NCBI GenBank assembly: GCA_027563935.2
Contig: CM050446.2
Location: forward strand, 111,828,499-111,892,498
Reading direction: 5' to 3'
Source: Costus lasius
Lineage: Eukaryota > Streptophyta > Magnoliopsida > Zingiberales > Costaceae
Length of the DNA stretch: 64,000 nt
How positions within the stretch are numbered: the first letter of the stretch is position 1; every line of letters starts with the position of its first letter. This document shows positions 37,940-50,397 of this stretch, piece after piece. Under the pieces are notes generated by a model. It did not search any database. It worked only from the letters and a program-made list of their open reading frames with translations, and was not told the DNA's origin. A program made the position numbers and the translations under genes.

Positions 37940-39060
37940 CTGATACAAGATGAGACAAATAAGCAAGCGAACAAAGGTAGGTTATAATCTGAGCATAACA
38001 ACACATATGAAAGATACAAGGTGATGATGATATCAAGAACAAGGATTATACATGAAATTAATCGAAACATTGTAGTGATATAGCTATTTACATATAGCAT
38101 ATTGAGCAGTCAAAACCCACCCCTCTATGAGTGAGGAGGCAAATTTAGGATTGAAATACCATTAAATGTCATATGTCATGCATGATTCATCCAACTAGGC
38201 AATAAGGTTTACTATTTGATTGTGGATTCGAGACTCTGAGGAGCACAAGCTGTGGCCATTTGCAACCACAGGATTGCTGAGTCATTATTTCAGTAATCTC
38301 CCAATTTGTGCATCAATTAGTTAAATGCTTGAGTTCAGAGGGCTTAACTTCAGGTATATCCCGACGTATATGAGTAAAGCACTTGTATTTTTATCTTTAC
38401 TGCCCATTTGTTTGTTTTCTGAAGTTTCTTTACCTTTTTCAACTATTCTCCTTTTCATGATGGAGGAACATCCTTGCATCGTGTTCTAAGTCATCTACTC
38501 AGAAAACATCATGAATTTTTAACTGCCTGTGGATGGTAGCATCTTGACCTTTATATATATGGGGTTCTAAGCCAAGAAAACATAACATTATAAAAGCATG
38601 TTACCAGTGTAACAAATATTTGCATTCTAGTCTCTTATCATTGATTTTATGCATGGATTTTCATTTCACTTTGGATTTCACCATTTGATTTACTAGAAAC
38701 ATACCATTAATGTCAATGTTAGATTTGCTTGTTAAACTCTTCTCCGAGGATTTGGTTCTGACAACTTATTGGTAGCAAAATCACTAGGTCAATTTGGATT
38801 TAATGTAAGCACACATTGTACAACCAAAAATGGTCTAGGTTTGGAGTCTGGCGTTTATTAGGGATTTTATCATTGGCTTGTTAGCAGCAACCTGAGTCTT
38901 CATTTCAAATCAAGAAATGTGATCTCAACAGGTGTATAGCAAGAATCACTAGAAATGTACTAAGCAATGTTGCTAGCTTCCTTTCTGAACATGGCTTGTA
39001 GATATAGTGACGAGTTAAGTTCGGCAAGTTTAATTCATTATCGTCCTTGCATATTAATGT
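37940..39060 (-). other. TERT intron 2, left part
   Basis: AT-rich sequence with no gene or recognisable repeat. Confidence 0.5.
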
Positions 39061-39069
39061 TATAGCTTG

Positions 39070-39500
39070 TGGGAATTAATCTATTTGCATTATGGAGGCT
39101 CCGAATCTTGATTTATACGACTTATAGAAACTGTAATATGTTTGACTCTTAGAGAATTTAGGCTTTGAATTAGGTGGTTGTGAAAACAACAATTTGCTGA
39201 CTCGTGGAGGATCCAGCCTTTGAATTAGGTGGCCTGTAAAAACCATGTTCAGTTTGAATTATGGAGGCTCTAAAATTGGTAACTTGTAGGAACTCCAATA
39301 TATTTGATTTGTGGTTGGCCCTATCCTTTGAAATTAGTATATTATACAAATTCCGGTTGATTACATTCCAGAGATCATGATCTTCAAGTTAGGTAGCTTG
39401 TGGAAACTCAAGTTAGATAATTTGTAGAAGGACCAATCTTTGAATTTGTTGACATGTGTAAATTTAGGTCAATTTGACTAATCAAGATTCTAGCTTTTGA
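39070..39500. repeat. degenerate ~55-bp minisatellite, about 7 units
   Basis: A unit of about 52-58 bp recurs about seven times. Its recognisable core is ctttgaattaggtgg followed by cttgtagaaactcc and then a ttgattxxtggaggctcc part. Units begin near 39088, 39145, 39205, 39257, 39310, 39370 and 39425. Copies differ at many positions, so the array is old. It matches no coding family that I know and lies in TERT intron 2. Confidence 0.75.
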
Positions 39501-40492
39501 TATGCAAAGCTTATTTGCAAAGAACGCCAAGGCAGAGGACGTGTTAATCTAGACGGCTTAAGTGGATTTATATCAATATGTTTTGATCATTGGACTTTAA
39601 CTAGATAGCTTTTTAGACATGGTTGAGGTGTTGGAAGGCCCTAAGGGACCCTAACAAACTTTGAATTTTGGTTTGTGTTGAACTAGGTGTGGATAATGTT
39701 GATTTGATTTAGTGGAATTTCATGATAATTAGATCAAATATTCCAAATTGATTGGCAGATGAACATGTCACGTAAATAGAAGTCTTCCATAAGCTCATAT
39801 GATTAAGTGATGATAATACAAAATTCCAAATTTTGCATTATAATTTCAGAAAATTTACCCTTTCATTTGACTATTGATAGAAATCTAGACCAAATAAGCA
39901 ACAAATAATAATTCTGAACTCAAATCTGAAAAAATCATATCCAAACTATAACAATAGATAGTGTATCTTGATATAAAGTTCATTGGAGCTATGAATCTTG
40001 TAAAGAATTCCCAACCATTGAAATAGTACATAATAATCCAAAAAATAGAAATCCGATTCAATTTAGGTTTATATATGGTTAATGGATCAGCTTAGTCTAA
40101 TCTATATCTAATCAGGTTGAATTATGTTTGGGCTCAACTAAGCCAATTAGAAATTGACGGAAGAGGGAAGATCATTTGCTTTTAATAAGGAAGAGAGGAG
40201 CAAGCCTGTAGGCGCCTTGCCAATGAAAATCCCATGGATAGGAGAGGTGGGGGAAACAAAAAGTGCCCAATCCACATTGCTAACTAAAACCTCATGCCCA
40301 CGACCCCTACCTCACCCAATGATCAAACCATATACAAGCAAGACAAAGAGAGAGGACCATAGATGTCATCTTCAAGTAATCTATAAGTGAAGGAATGTCA
40401 AGACTTGAGAGCAATAACCTCATGCTGGAGCATAAGGGGAGAGAAACCCCATAGAGCTAGAGTGGAAGTAGGCTAGATGGGGTTGTTAAGAG

Positions 40493-40808
40493 CAAGGTTT
40501 AAAAAGCCAGTCTAAACTAGAGTGCCAATCCACGCTCAGAACAGTACATTCGGACAAAAAGCATTGCAGATCAGAAGAAGAGGAAGAAGAAGAAAAGGAA
40601 GAGAAAGAAGGGGGTACCTCACGTCTGCTACTCGCCCACAACTTCTTTCTCTCCTTCTCCTTCTTTTTTTCTCTCTCCTTCCTCTCCTTGCTCTCCTTGC
40701 TCTCCTTCTTCTTCCTCTCCTTCCTCTCCTCTTTCCGATGCATTCGAGTACTGTGGATGGGTACAAACCAAGAAAACCGATTGGTTTGGACTAGTTTTCA
40801 AAACCTTA
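40493..40808. mobile_element. MITE-like element with purine/pyrimidine fold-back
   Basis: The ends caaggtttaaaaagccagtc and gactagttttcaaaacctta are inverted repeats of the same type as the hAT MITE at 26408. The flanking 8 bp agree only in part (gttaagag and agtaggag), so the insertion is old. The inside holds a purine-only tract and a pyrimidine-only tract that can pair with each other. Confidence 0.6.
40573..40735. repeat. mirror purine tract and pyrimidine tract
   Basis: Positions 40573-40613 are nearly all purines (gaagaagaggaagaag type), and 40642-40735 are nearly all pyrimidines (ctccttctcc type). The two can fold into a long hairpin or form triplex DNA. Long open frames across it on both strands are low-complexity artefacts. 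Confidence 0.85.
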
Positions 40809-41689
40809 GTAGGAGTCTATGGATAGCATCGGACAAGAGTAGATGCAGGTTAGGGAATGTAATATACCAAGAGGAAATGAGGGGCACTAAATTGCAACAT
40901 GCAAGGGAGGTAGGTGAGCACTTCCACTTGGAGCATTGAAGCAAATGCAGGAGAAAAGGAGATGGGAACAAGAGAGCTATGGTGGGGGAGGTTGATCACC
41001 TTGCTCGGACAAGAGCTTCTGCTCTGCTGAATAGATCAGTGTGCTTATCTGGACAAAGGCTTCTGTTGAGAAGCAAGAACTCAATTACAAGCAACCACAC
41101 ATCCACAAGGTTTGTGTTCCTTATTGGGGATGATGTTGACAAGGATGCAATGGAATTAATCAAAAATTAATTTGCTTCCTCCCTCTCGACCAGGCACGTT
41201 GCTAGTCTTCTAAAGATGCATGAAAGACTTTCAAAGGAGGTCATTATGAAAAAAAAGCACAGGAGTTGATTGCTTCAATACCAACCTTTTTAAGTCTTGT
41301 TGGCATATCATACACAAAGGTTATTCTACAATCTAAAGCTTTCTCAAAAGTGGTGTCGAGACAAATCGACATCACACCTATAATTCTCATTCCTAAGAAG
41401 ATACTCTGAACTCTTTTGGGCAATATAGCTTGATCTATAATTTACAAATTTATTTTAAAAGACTATTACAAATAGGATATGAAATGCACTACCAAATATT
41501 ATCAACCTCTCGAAACATGCATTTATGAGTAGGTGTCACATACATGAAAATATTATTGTGCCATAAAATCTTCCACAATTATCAAATTAATAAAGAGATA
41601 CCATGTAAAATCCATAGAGTTGATCTGCGAATTTCTTATTAATGCTTCTAGAAGCCTATTCTTTTGCACCAATTTTTGTTGGCTAGATC

Positions 41690-41783
41690 CAAGCATGCAT
41701 TACTAGCCCAACCTTCTTAATATATCAAAATCAGAAGGGTGATCCAAGCATGCATTACTAGCCCAACCTTCTTAATATCTCTA
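41690..41783. repeat. 54-bp tandem duplication in the LINE remnant
   Basis: gatccaagcatgcattacta and the following bases up to cttcttaatat occur at about 41688 and again about 54 bp later. A small local duplication. Confidence 0.85.
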
Positions 41784-41989
41784 AAGGGTGTGTGGTTTTT
41801 TCTAGTACTAGAGGACTAAAATAGAGATGTATGATGGCAACTTATTTATTTATCATGGTTATGCAAAATCCAGCAAAATGCCTTACTTACGAGATGGAGC
41901 ACAAATCACTCCTCATGGGCATTGTATGAACTTGCTAATAACTCATTTGGCTTTTGTTAATGACTTCATATTTGTCCAAAAAGAACCTA

Positions 41990-42225
41990 AAATTAAGGAT
42001 TCAAATCTCGTTCCATACTACTTGATACATATCAGGATCGGCACCAGTATGTATGTATAGTATAGGTACATATCAGTCCTAGATGGATTGGTACCGGTAT
42101 ATGTAGTATCGATACATCCAGTACCTGTACAGTGCAATGTCATAATGTCTAGTATATACCATTTTGTATATACCATTTTGAGACTAGATAAGTACATTGT
42201 ACCAGACCGAGATTTGAATGCTTGC
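41990..42225. mobile_element. MITE-like dispersed repeat copy
   Basis: The segment carries the accagtatgta/tggtaccggta motif set shared by many places in the window (13990, 15822, 16160, 32515, 34580, 35080, 43430, 50570). Its ends are degraded (gattcaaatctcg, cgagatttgaat), but the inverted arrangement is visible. Confidence 0.5.
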
Positions 42226-43539
42226 TATAGAATTAGTGTAAGTGATGAAAGACATAATTTCGCAAATGATACTATCTTAAGCAAACATGGCAATGTCACA
42301 ACATTTGTAGCACACAATCCCAAATGATAATAGAGGGAGATTACCTTCATTTTCAAAATACAAAAAGGTAACATACTATGTTAGATATTTAGATACTCCT
42401 CTAGTCACAATATGGATTACTTTTGTTCACTCTCCACCGCTTACTACTGGTGTATCTAATAGTGCTAAAATAACAAGTTCCTCTCATATGCAAGTAAACT
42501 TGGGTTTTTTCACTCAGTGTTGTACAGTGATACTATATTTTAGAGGGTTATTTTTGTCATTCTTGAGCAAATTATAGAGAGATTGAAATAACTTATTTCT
42601 CAATTCCTTTATGCAATGAAGGACGAGAACTTCTACAAAGTGTTTTGCCTCATAAAGAAATGGGACTATGGCTTTGGAATAGCAATTAATTAAAAGGCAT
42701 ACCTCGCCACATATATTTGGAACATTGCAACGTAAAAGAATAGTCTTTTAAGTGAAGGATTTGGGCAAAAGTATATAAGGGACGAGTCAATCTAGACTAT
42801 GCCAACACCACATGACAGCTTCTGGTTTAAGTGAAGTATATTAGTTGTGAGATATCAAGTGAAGCACACAAATATGCATGACATTCACGATCAGATACAA
42901 ACTAAAATTCTGATGGATCCTTGGCACCCCAAGGGCCCAAAGGACTTCTATATGAGTTGCTAGAGGTCATTGTATTCAAACATCTCCTGGGAAAATCATT
43001 AGTATCAAACATCATTGAAAATAAATGATAGGTTATCCAACACTAGATATCTATCCTTGTATCTTTGTATATCAGCCTAATTAATCATATCATACCCTTA
43101 GTTGTACCATTCTCCCCTGCAACTCCAAGAGAGCATCATGCAAACAGATTAAAAATATATTCCTTCTCCTACGCTACAAGGAAAGTGTTGCACTATGTCA
43201 CAACTTGCACTCCATAGTGGCTAATTATGCAAGCATCCCATTACCAACACATTTGATACCTAGAAAAATCACATTTTGTCTTTAGCACATCTGCACAATG
43301 TAAATCACCTCATTCTATTTATTTTACTCATTATATTATACTCTATCATCCTCTATTTTTTATATTATCTCTTTTCGTTTCCCAACTATGGCGCCACTCC
43401 TTCCTAAATTAGCCAATCATTCTTTTTAGTTAAACTATATTACTTGTGGTCCACTATCAAACCGGTATATACCGGCCAATACACACTATACCAACAAATA
43501 CATTGGTACCATTAACTATATATAAATATATATAATACC

Positions 43540-45300
43540 TGTTGGGGAAAAATCACTGGCAAATAAAAAGTTACGCGGTAGAAAATAACTTGAAACCAAT
43601 TTGTTCCATGAGAGGATCTATGCAAGATGAGATAAGGGACATGACAATAATTTTACCATTGAAGCAAGCTTCACGTCGACGGTTGTAGGCACTCGAGTGT
43701 TCACCCTCTACCAATCTCCACATAGTGACCCCTTGAAAATCACCCCACTTCATAGCCTCGAAAGAAGGGATGACGCCTTGGTGCTCATGGCAAGGGAGGG
43801 GGGCAGGCAAGGAGAGAGACTATCGGCCATATAAAGAGAAGAGAGAATAATTCATGTAGTGTCCTACCCAAAGTCAAACGCTCTCCTTACAAGGCATGGT
43901 CGACCGGTCCATGCCTTGATTATGCATCTAAACATGGTGCTAAAAAGATGAGAGGAGAATAGTTTTCATTAGAGGCAAAATTACTTCCCCGATCACCTCA
44001 CGCCAAGACATTCATGCTTTGCTTGGCTGGCCACCTAAGAGCCCCATTAAAGAAGTGGCACCTTCATTAGGCGCCTGGACCTAGGCTTGGGCTAAAGCCC
44101 CTTGCTTCCTCTCTTACATATAGTAACTGCCTAGCCAATGCTCATGAGGTAATCCAACCTCTATATGCTTCTCTCTTCCTAAAGTCATGCGCAAATAGCC
44201 CCTACTGCTTTAGCCCTCATTGGGCTCTAAGTCCAATGAACTCCATCTAGAGCCTATTCATGCTCTAGATCTCCTTATAAGACTCATAGATGCTCCAGGC
44301 CCTATAACTTGCCTCTTATTGGACCTGAAGCCGAAATAGCTTCTCCAGATCATTGAAATGGGCATTTAGCCTCATTTTTCTTATAGATCAAATTATATGA
44401 ACTGTCCATTCGATCCTACTTTGATCTAGCATGTCCAAATATCAAAATATACTCGAATTAAACCATAATTCGATCTAAGGCTCCCAAATCTATAGTGAAC
44501 TCTTAGTGTCTATATGTGCGTGTGTGACCCTATAGGTGCTATATGATGTTGGTGGCGATGAGCTAGACAAATCATCACAAGCAATAAGTGGTATCTAGTA
44601 ATGCATCACTACTACCCATGACATAGGAACATGTTGTCAGCCTACAACGCCCAAGCAACAACAAAGTTTCTGTATATGCAATACAATAATCATCACTTGC
44701 TATTCAAATCATATGGGGTGGCTCAGGCACAAAATCAATCTCTTGGGTATGACCCTACACTCTTAGTCAATCACTCCGTGAACCTTAGATCATCAAGCTC
44801 CTATTAGAATGTTAGAATGAGAAATTCCTCTATTGATCACTCATACTTTACGTATAACTTATGACATACCCAATAATAACCGTTATGATTCCCTAGTTGC
44901 GTAGAAGTGTTAGGTTATATTAAAGTACATCACTTATGTAAATGTCAGTGACCTCAAGTCTAAAGACTAGAATATTTTCTGTTAGTGAACTTGACTCGTG
45001 ACACCCAAGTTACAGTTTCACAATGACTCAGTATATCTTGCTCAATGCACCTATGTGTCTGCGTTGATCTCTAGCACTTAACCCGCCCATATACTAATCT
45101 TACATGTACTCAAGATATTTTATCCACCAAGGTAACTAGAGACTCATTTATGAGATTGAGCAATATTAGTCTCTAGGGACATTATCATATTATCTAATAC
45201 ATTAACATAGGCATAGCAACCAACATGATAACAACAATTGTCTTTATTCAATAAATGAAATTACATAGTACAATTGGTCTTATGGGCAAACACACTACCG
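43540..45300. mobile_element. second solo LTR of the TGTTGGG family
   Basis: The 1761-bp insert starts tgttggggaaaaatcactgg and ends near ...cactaccg, flanked by identical atacc (43535-43539 and 45301-45305). Its right half matches the solo LTR at 30338-31912 (for example cattatcat after tctagggac, and gtgttaggttatat). The last two bases are CG instead of CA, so the end has mutated. It is nested in a copy of the accagtatgtacc-type MITE-like repeat. Confidence 0.8.
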
Positions 45301-45305
45301 ATACC

Positions 45306-46030
45306 AACTTTGTACTAGTACTTACACAAAATCAAACCAATTTTTAAAACACCAATCCTTTCTAACACTAGTCCCTTAAACTAAACTTCAAATATCCTAC
45401 ACCAGGGATCCTCAAGCTAGCCAGATGGGATATCAAATACACTTAGAGCTAGTGTGCTACTGCAATGATATTAAAATTGAATTGAGCTAGTTGCTAAATT
45501 ACCAATATAATTATTTTTAAGGTCGTCATTCTAACTCTCAGCATTTCAACATCATTTATGCAGCTACAAAACAACTTCATAACTGAGAATCTACTCCTTT
45601 AAGCTCCCTGTTGTCTTAAATGAGATTCGGCACTAATTCCATACAATATATCTTGCTAGGTTTTGACCGTTTCTTCTCATGATCTTCAGAATCTATTTGG
45701 CATAAGCAACAAATAGCATTTCAAAAAATTATGGAACACAACAGATATATCTGAGCATGCCAACTTCAACGTCATTTGACATTGTACAGCTCATATCTAC
45801 CTACTGCAATCGTACACTTTGGACTGAATTGGGGTCAGTGGATGTGATCATCTCGTGTATGCTATGGTGGGGGTCAGTATGCACACTTACCACTTCATTT
45901 TCTTATCGCAAACTTAAGGAAGCACATAAGTAGGAACATGCCAATATTAGTGTGTCCAACTATAGATAAGAAATTTATAAACATTTTAAATAATATAATA
46001 AATGAATATTCTTTCATCATTGGTATATAC
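45306..46030 (-). other. TERT intron 2 sequence next to exon 2
   Basis: No gene is seen in this AT-rich stretch between the nested solo LTR and exon 2. Confidence 0.5.
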
Positions 46031-46108
46031 CTTCTTATGATCAGTTTGTAACACATTGAAATGATTATGGACGTCATCTGCTATCAACACCATTAAATTC
46101 CTAACAAC
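46031..46108 (-). CDS. TERT: TERT exon 2
   Basis: A 78-nt exon (26 codons, phase 0) lies between acceptor ATGTATGTGCAG and donor GTATAT. It reads VVRNLMVLIADDVHNHFNVL followed by QTDHKK. In plant TERT this position is filled by a (I/V)VERxIxxM...NVLCxGYDK-type segment directly after the ...SQRE of exon 1, so order, length and the NVL...K end all fit. The exon is isolated by introns of 8-9 kb on both sides. Confidence 0.82.
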
Positions 46109-47340
46109 CTGCACATACATTAAAATTCAATGAATAATCAAGATAGCAGTAAGGACATAAGAAAGAAAATAAATAAACAAAATGAGCTCTGAATGAAAAA
46201 CTATAAGGTTCTGCTAGATAAAATTTTCAACTACTGATAGAGCGCAAGTCAAAAAACAGTCAAAGGCGCACAAATATTGCACTAAAACGCTAATGCAAAG
46301 GTTCAAACCCCACTCATTAATTTTTTAAAAACAACCTTCATACCAATTGGATAGTGTTACAATTGTAATTAAAATCATATATAAATATAAATAAATATAT
46401 AAAAATATAAAAATAAATATAATATAAATATAAATATATATTATTATTTTTTTTACATTTTTTAAATTTTTCCGTATTTATATTTATATTTATACACATT
46501 TATATATTTTTATTTGTGATTATATTTTTATAAATGTGAACTCAATAATTATGTAAGAGCTAATTTGTCATTATATCCTAACAAATGATTTTAATTTTTA
46601 TACAATTTTTAATTTAATAGTTTTTTTTTTCCGTTCTTCTCCCTGCTACAATCTACAATGTGTTTACTGTTTTTATCATACAATGCAGTGCAATCCCAAA
46701 CTCATGCAGTATCAGCATTTTTCGCACCCGCAACACCTGCCAATCCCAAACTCACCCAGAATCACCTACATGGACCTTTTCTTTCCTTTGGACTCTACAT
46801 GTGAGGCAATACCTAAAATTAAATCAAGGAAGTAAAATATAGTACTATTGTTTACAGTAAAAATAACATAAAACAATTTTTAACTCAGCCTCAACCAACT
46901 CTAGCACCAATAATCTCAGTCGGCTCACACTTCTTGTTAAGATGGTAAGCAAATTGCAAAATATGACAACTATAATTAAGAGAATAAATATGACTAATCA
47001 ACTATTTCAAGAAAAGATTAAAGTGTATCAATATAGTTGAATGATGAAAGAAATGCAATTAATTCTAAAGTGGTCTATGACTATTGAATAGCCTTATTAG
47101 TAATAATGACAGCGATCAACTAGTCCAAGTTGGACAAATACTAATAGCACCAATCTATTATCTCTAAAAATCACCATAGAGCTGGAGCATAAATATCAAT
47201 TCTAGTAAGCATGGCAAAAAGGTAATGAAATGAATAGAAATGTGATTATCACAACCCAGTGAGAACAAGTGAAGCCTATTGGTGAAGGGAGAACAAGTTG
47301 CAACTCGAGATGTGTTATTATTGAAGATTGGGTCAAATAG
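46109..47340 (-). other. TERT intron 1, left part
   Basis: Includes an extremely AT-rich stretch (46377-46540) whose halves are partly inverted. No gene is seen. Confidence 0.5.
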
Positions 47341-47344
47341 CAAT

Positions 47345-47470
47345 ATAAATAGAAATGTGATTATCACAACCCAGTGAGAGGCCACATCAGTTCGTAGGCT
47401 ATGTGAATCACACCTTTGTATTCGACCTTGGCACTATATAAGCTAACCACATTCTTTATACCTGTTCTCC
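47345..47470 (-). pseudogene. small Ty1/copia RNase H fragment
   Basis: Minus-strand reading gives NVVSLYSAKVEYKGVIHIAY followed by ELMWP, the VALSSAEAEYxA...ELxWL signature of copia RNase H. Beyond 47345 the similarity is lost. A 35-bp piece next to it (gaaatgtgattatcacaacc) is repeated at 47235 and 47350. Confidence 0.7.
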
Positions 47471-47814
47471 TAGGCTGTGAAAAATCCTCCAATATAAATA
47501 CAGTAAATAAATGTAGGACTAATATCATTAAATTTCTCAGCATAATCCGATCATTTTGTAAGAGTGTACTATATAAATTAATTGAATATAAAACGGTATA
47601 CATTATTAGAGTGCCAATCCCATCCTCACCTCATCTTCATTGTTCTGCCCCACCTATCTCTACCTTGTATCCGACCTTTCACCTCTACACTTGCCTTCAT
47701 TCCTCCTTCCCCCAACCTTCTTCCACATTGGCACCCACCTTTATCCTTCCCTTGACTGTTCTTCCTCTTGTCAGTAGTTCCATCGGTTTGCGGTCTTAAC
47801 TTGGTACGTACTGA

Positions 47815-48050
47815 ATTTGCTCTTGCGGTTAACCATCATTGGCCCCTCCAAATGGATGTCACCAATGTCTTCTTGTATAATGATCTCTCGAAAATGTCTA
47901 TATAGAGCAACCCCGGGTTTGTTGCTCAAGGAGAGTAGGTTTACAAATTGCACAAAGTTATTTATGAGTCTAAAATTGAGTCCTCAGGATTGGTTCTATA
48001 AGTTTTCACACGTGAAGGGCTGCCTTAAGTTTTCACAAGTGATGGCGGGT
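47815..48050 (+). pseudogene. Ty1/copia RT fragment (5' piece)
   Basis: Plus-strand reading gives the copia RT signature MDVTNVFLYNDL (from the MDVKNAFLHGDL box), then NPGFVAQGE and VYKLHKVIYESK. It breaks off near 48050 at the inserted DNA transposon and resumes at about 49395. Confidence 0.75.
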
Positions 48051-48054
48051 CTGT

Positions 48055-49390
48055 TTGAGGTGGCTGGAGCTTCTGGCTGGTGGCTGGTTTGAGTAGAGCT
48101 GGTCTGAGTAGAGCTGGTCTGAAAAGTTAAGGCTGTTTGGGTGTATTAGCTGGTCTGATAAGCAACTGTGAACTGCTGTGTTGTGCTAGAGGGTTCTATT
48201 AAGAAAATATTTTTAATTTATAATAAAACATTAATTTTTTTTATTATAAAAGCATATATAAAATATAAAATTACCTTATACAACAATAAATATTTTGTAG
48301 ATTATTACATACATAAATTTAAGCTTAAAATAAATAATTTTTTTTAAGAATTCCCTAATTTTTATTTTTTAAAATTTAAAAAAATTAATCATACATATAT
48401 AAATTTTTAATTTTAAAATTTTTTCAAAGTGCATAACCCTAATTTTTAAATTTTAAGAATTCCCTAATTTTTAAGAATTCCCCAAGTGCATAACCCTACA
48501 TACATAATATATAAAATTTTAAAAAATAATCATAATACATTATAAATATAAATTTTACCTAATAATCTCTATAATTTAATTTTTTAGGGTTTTTATTATT
48601 TTAATTTTAAAAATTCGTATTTATTAATACCTTAAAAAAATAAAAAAATAAAAAAATATAAAAAAACCTAAAATCCCAATCCCTTCGCGTGGAGGGATTG
48701 GGATTTGGGCGTCTCGTTGCCACGCGAAGGGACGACGGCCGTAAGGAGCTCCAGGTCGTCGTCGGCGTCTGACGGTGCTCCAGGTCGCAGACGGGGGCAA
48801 TGGGCGGCGTCAAATGGAGCTCCAGATCAGAGATGGGGCGAGGGACGGTGCAACGACAGGCGAAGGAGACAAGCTATGCGGCGACGAGTGAAGGAGGGGC
48901 GATTCGGAGACGGCGGCCGTAAGGAGCTCCAGGTCATCGTCGGCGTCGGACGGTGCTCCAGGTCGCAGACGGGGGCGACGGGCGGCGTCGAATGGAGCTC
49001 CAGATCGGAGACGGGGCGAGGGACGGTGCAGCGACAGGCGAAGGAGACGGACTGTGCAGCGACGAGTGAAGGAGGGGCGATTCGGAGACGGAGACAGGGC
49101 GCTACGCCGACGAGCGAAGGAGGGGCGGTGTGCCGACGAGCAAAGGAGGGGCGGTCCGGCGACGGGCGAAGGAGACACAGCTGATCGACGGGCGAAGGAG
49201 ACGCGGAGAGTTGATCGCGCGCGACGGGCGAAGGGAACGGCTGGCAGCAGCTTCTCAGTCCGCAAAAGCTAGGGGAGAACGGCTGGCAGCAGCTTCTCAG
49301 TTCAAACACCTGGGCTTTTCATTTTCTGCTGCCCGCAAACGCAAACGCGGACTGAAAGCTGCCCCCAAACGGGGCCGGAGTCAGCTGGTT
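48055..49390. mobile_element. DNA transposon (GGGTCTGTTTG... type) splitting copia
   Basis: The left end gggtctgtttgaggtggctg and the right end agctgcccccaaacggggcc are imperfect inverted repeats of the common plant type that reads GGGCCCGTTTGGG. The insert interrupts one copia RT frame. The left third is very AT-rich, the right two thirds very GC-rich and internally repeated. The exact ends and target duplication are not clear. Long overlapping open frames inside it are products of GC-rich repeats, not genes. Confidence 0.65.
48730..49200. repeat. GC-rich minisatellite inside the DNA transposon
   Basis: A unit of about 179 bp starting cggccgtaaggagctccagg occurs at 48737 and 48916. Shorter sub-repeats (gcgacgagtgaaggaggggc and gcgacgggcgaaggagac) continue to 49200. 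The base composition differs strongly from both flanks. Confidence 0.85.
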
Positions 49391-49394
49391 TTAG

Positions 49395-50385
49395 ACGTAA
49401 TAGAGCATATCACTCTATATTTGTTCATCAGTTCGACACTAATGTGATCATTCTCGCTGCATATTGAGATGATATGGTAGTAATGTTGAGGATATTGATT
49501 AAACCAAAAGGTACTTGCCATCTCAATTGACTATTAAACACCCGGGAAAACCAAGGTACTTCCTGGGCATGGAGATAGCTTATTAAAAAGACAGTATATC
49601 TTTATCACAAAGGAAATATGATATAGGCTTAATGAAAGAAATAGGTATGATTGATTGTAAGTCAGTTAACTCACCATTAATTCCCAACCACAAACATAGT
49701 GTGAATATAGACTCTGCATATATGGATGCCACCAAGTACAGATGCCTAATTAGAAAACTTAATTATCTCAATGTCATAAGACCTAACCTATACATGTTGG
49801 GTCATTAGTCAATGTATGCAAAAACCAAAAAAACGTCATTGGGATATTACAACTAGGGTGCTTCAATACATTCAGGCATCTCCAATATACCAATAATAGA
49901 CATCATAGGGATTGAGGCCTATACGATTGTTGATTATGCTAGAAATATTGATGATAAAAAGACCATATCTGATTTTTGTACTTATCTAGGAGCTACTTTG
50001 ATCACTTGGAGAAGCAATAAAATAAAATATTATTGCAAGATCAAGCTGTGAAGCAGAATATAGTGAAATGGCACATATTGTTTGTGAAATGTTGAGGTTG
50101 AAAAATCTATTAGAAGAATATGGGTTAATATGTCTAAGTCCAATGAATATGTTTTGTGATATGAATATGTTTTGTGATAATCAATTTGCCATTTTTATTG
50201 TATTTCATGATAGGAGAAAACATATTAAAGTTGATTATCACTTTATCAAGGAGGCTATTGTTAGCAAACTCATCAGCACTCCATACACCAAATCAGAAGA
50301 CCAAATGACATATATGTTCACCAAATCTCTAGGACCAACAAGGCTTTTCATAATCTTTGTGGCAAGCTAGGTCTAATTGTCATAT
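49395..50385 (+). pseudogene. Ty1/copia RT and RNase H (3' piece)
   Basis: This continues the copia element from 48050 after the inserted transposon. Fragments include a linker resembling the LRYIKGTP box (RVLQYIQASP) and RNase H stretches: SSCEAEYSEMAHIVCEMLRL, FCDNQFAIFIVFHDRRKHIK, VDYHFIKEAI, then TKSEDQMTYMFTKSL. The last 300 nt are open (50068-50370). A 15-bp duplication (atgaatatgttttgtgat) lies at about 50144-50178. Confidence 0.85.
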
Positions 50386-50397
50386 TTGCTCTGCTTC

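Larger units (their letters stand above)
41380..42810 (+). pseudogene. LINE (L1-type) reverse transcriptase remnant
   Basis: Plus-strand fragments match the plant LINE RT. LxNIAxSIIYKFILK and NIINLSKHAFMS (about 41420-41530) resemble PISLCNVIYKIISK...NIISPxQxAF. A later part reads FIMVMQNPAKCLTYEMEHKS (about 41850-41910), then LTHLAFVNDFIF, where the catalytic FADD box has become FVND. A C-terminal piece (AYLATYIWNIAT) lies near 42690. Stops are common. A MITE-like repeat (about 41990-42225) interrupts it. Confidence 0.7.

Noticed and set aside
40486..40794. Open frames rich in Lys/Glu/Arg or Leu/Ser
   Set aside because: Translations of the purine and pyrimidine tracts; low complexity.
46230..46325. 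Possible tRNA or SINE promoter: ggttcaaacccc box near 46300
   Set aside because: A B-box-like sequence is present, but no A box or cloverleaf could be placed upstream at the right distance.
48705..49309. Long overlapping open frames (up to 160 codons) on both strands
   Set aside because: They follow a GC-rich tandem repeat inside a DNA transposon, are Arg/Ser/Pro-rich on both strands and match no family.
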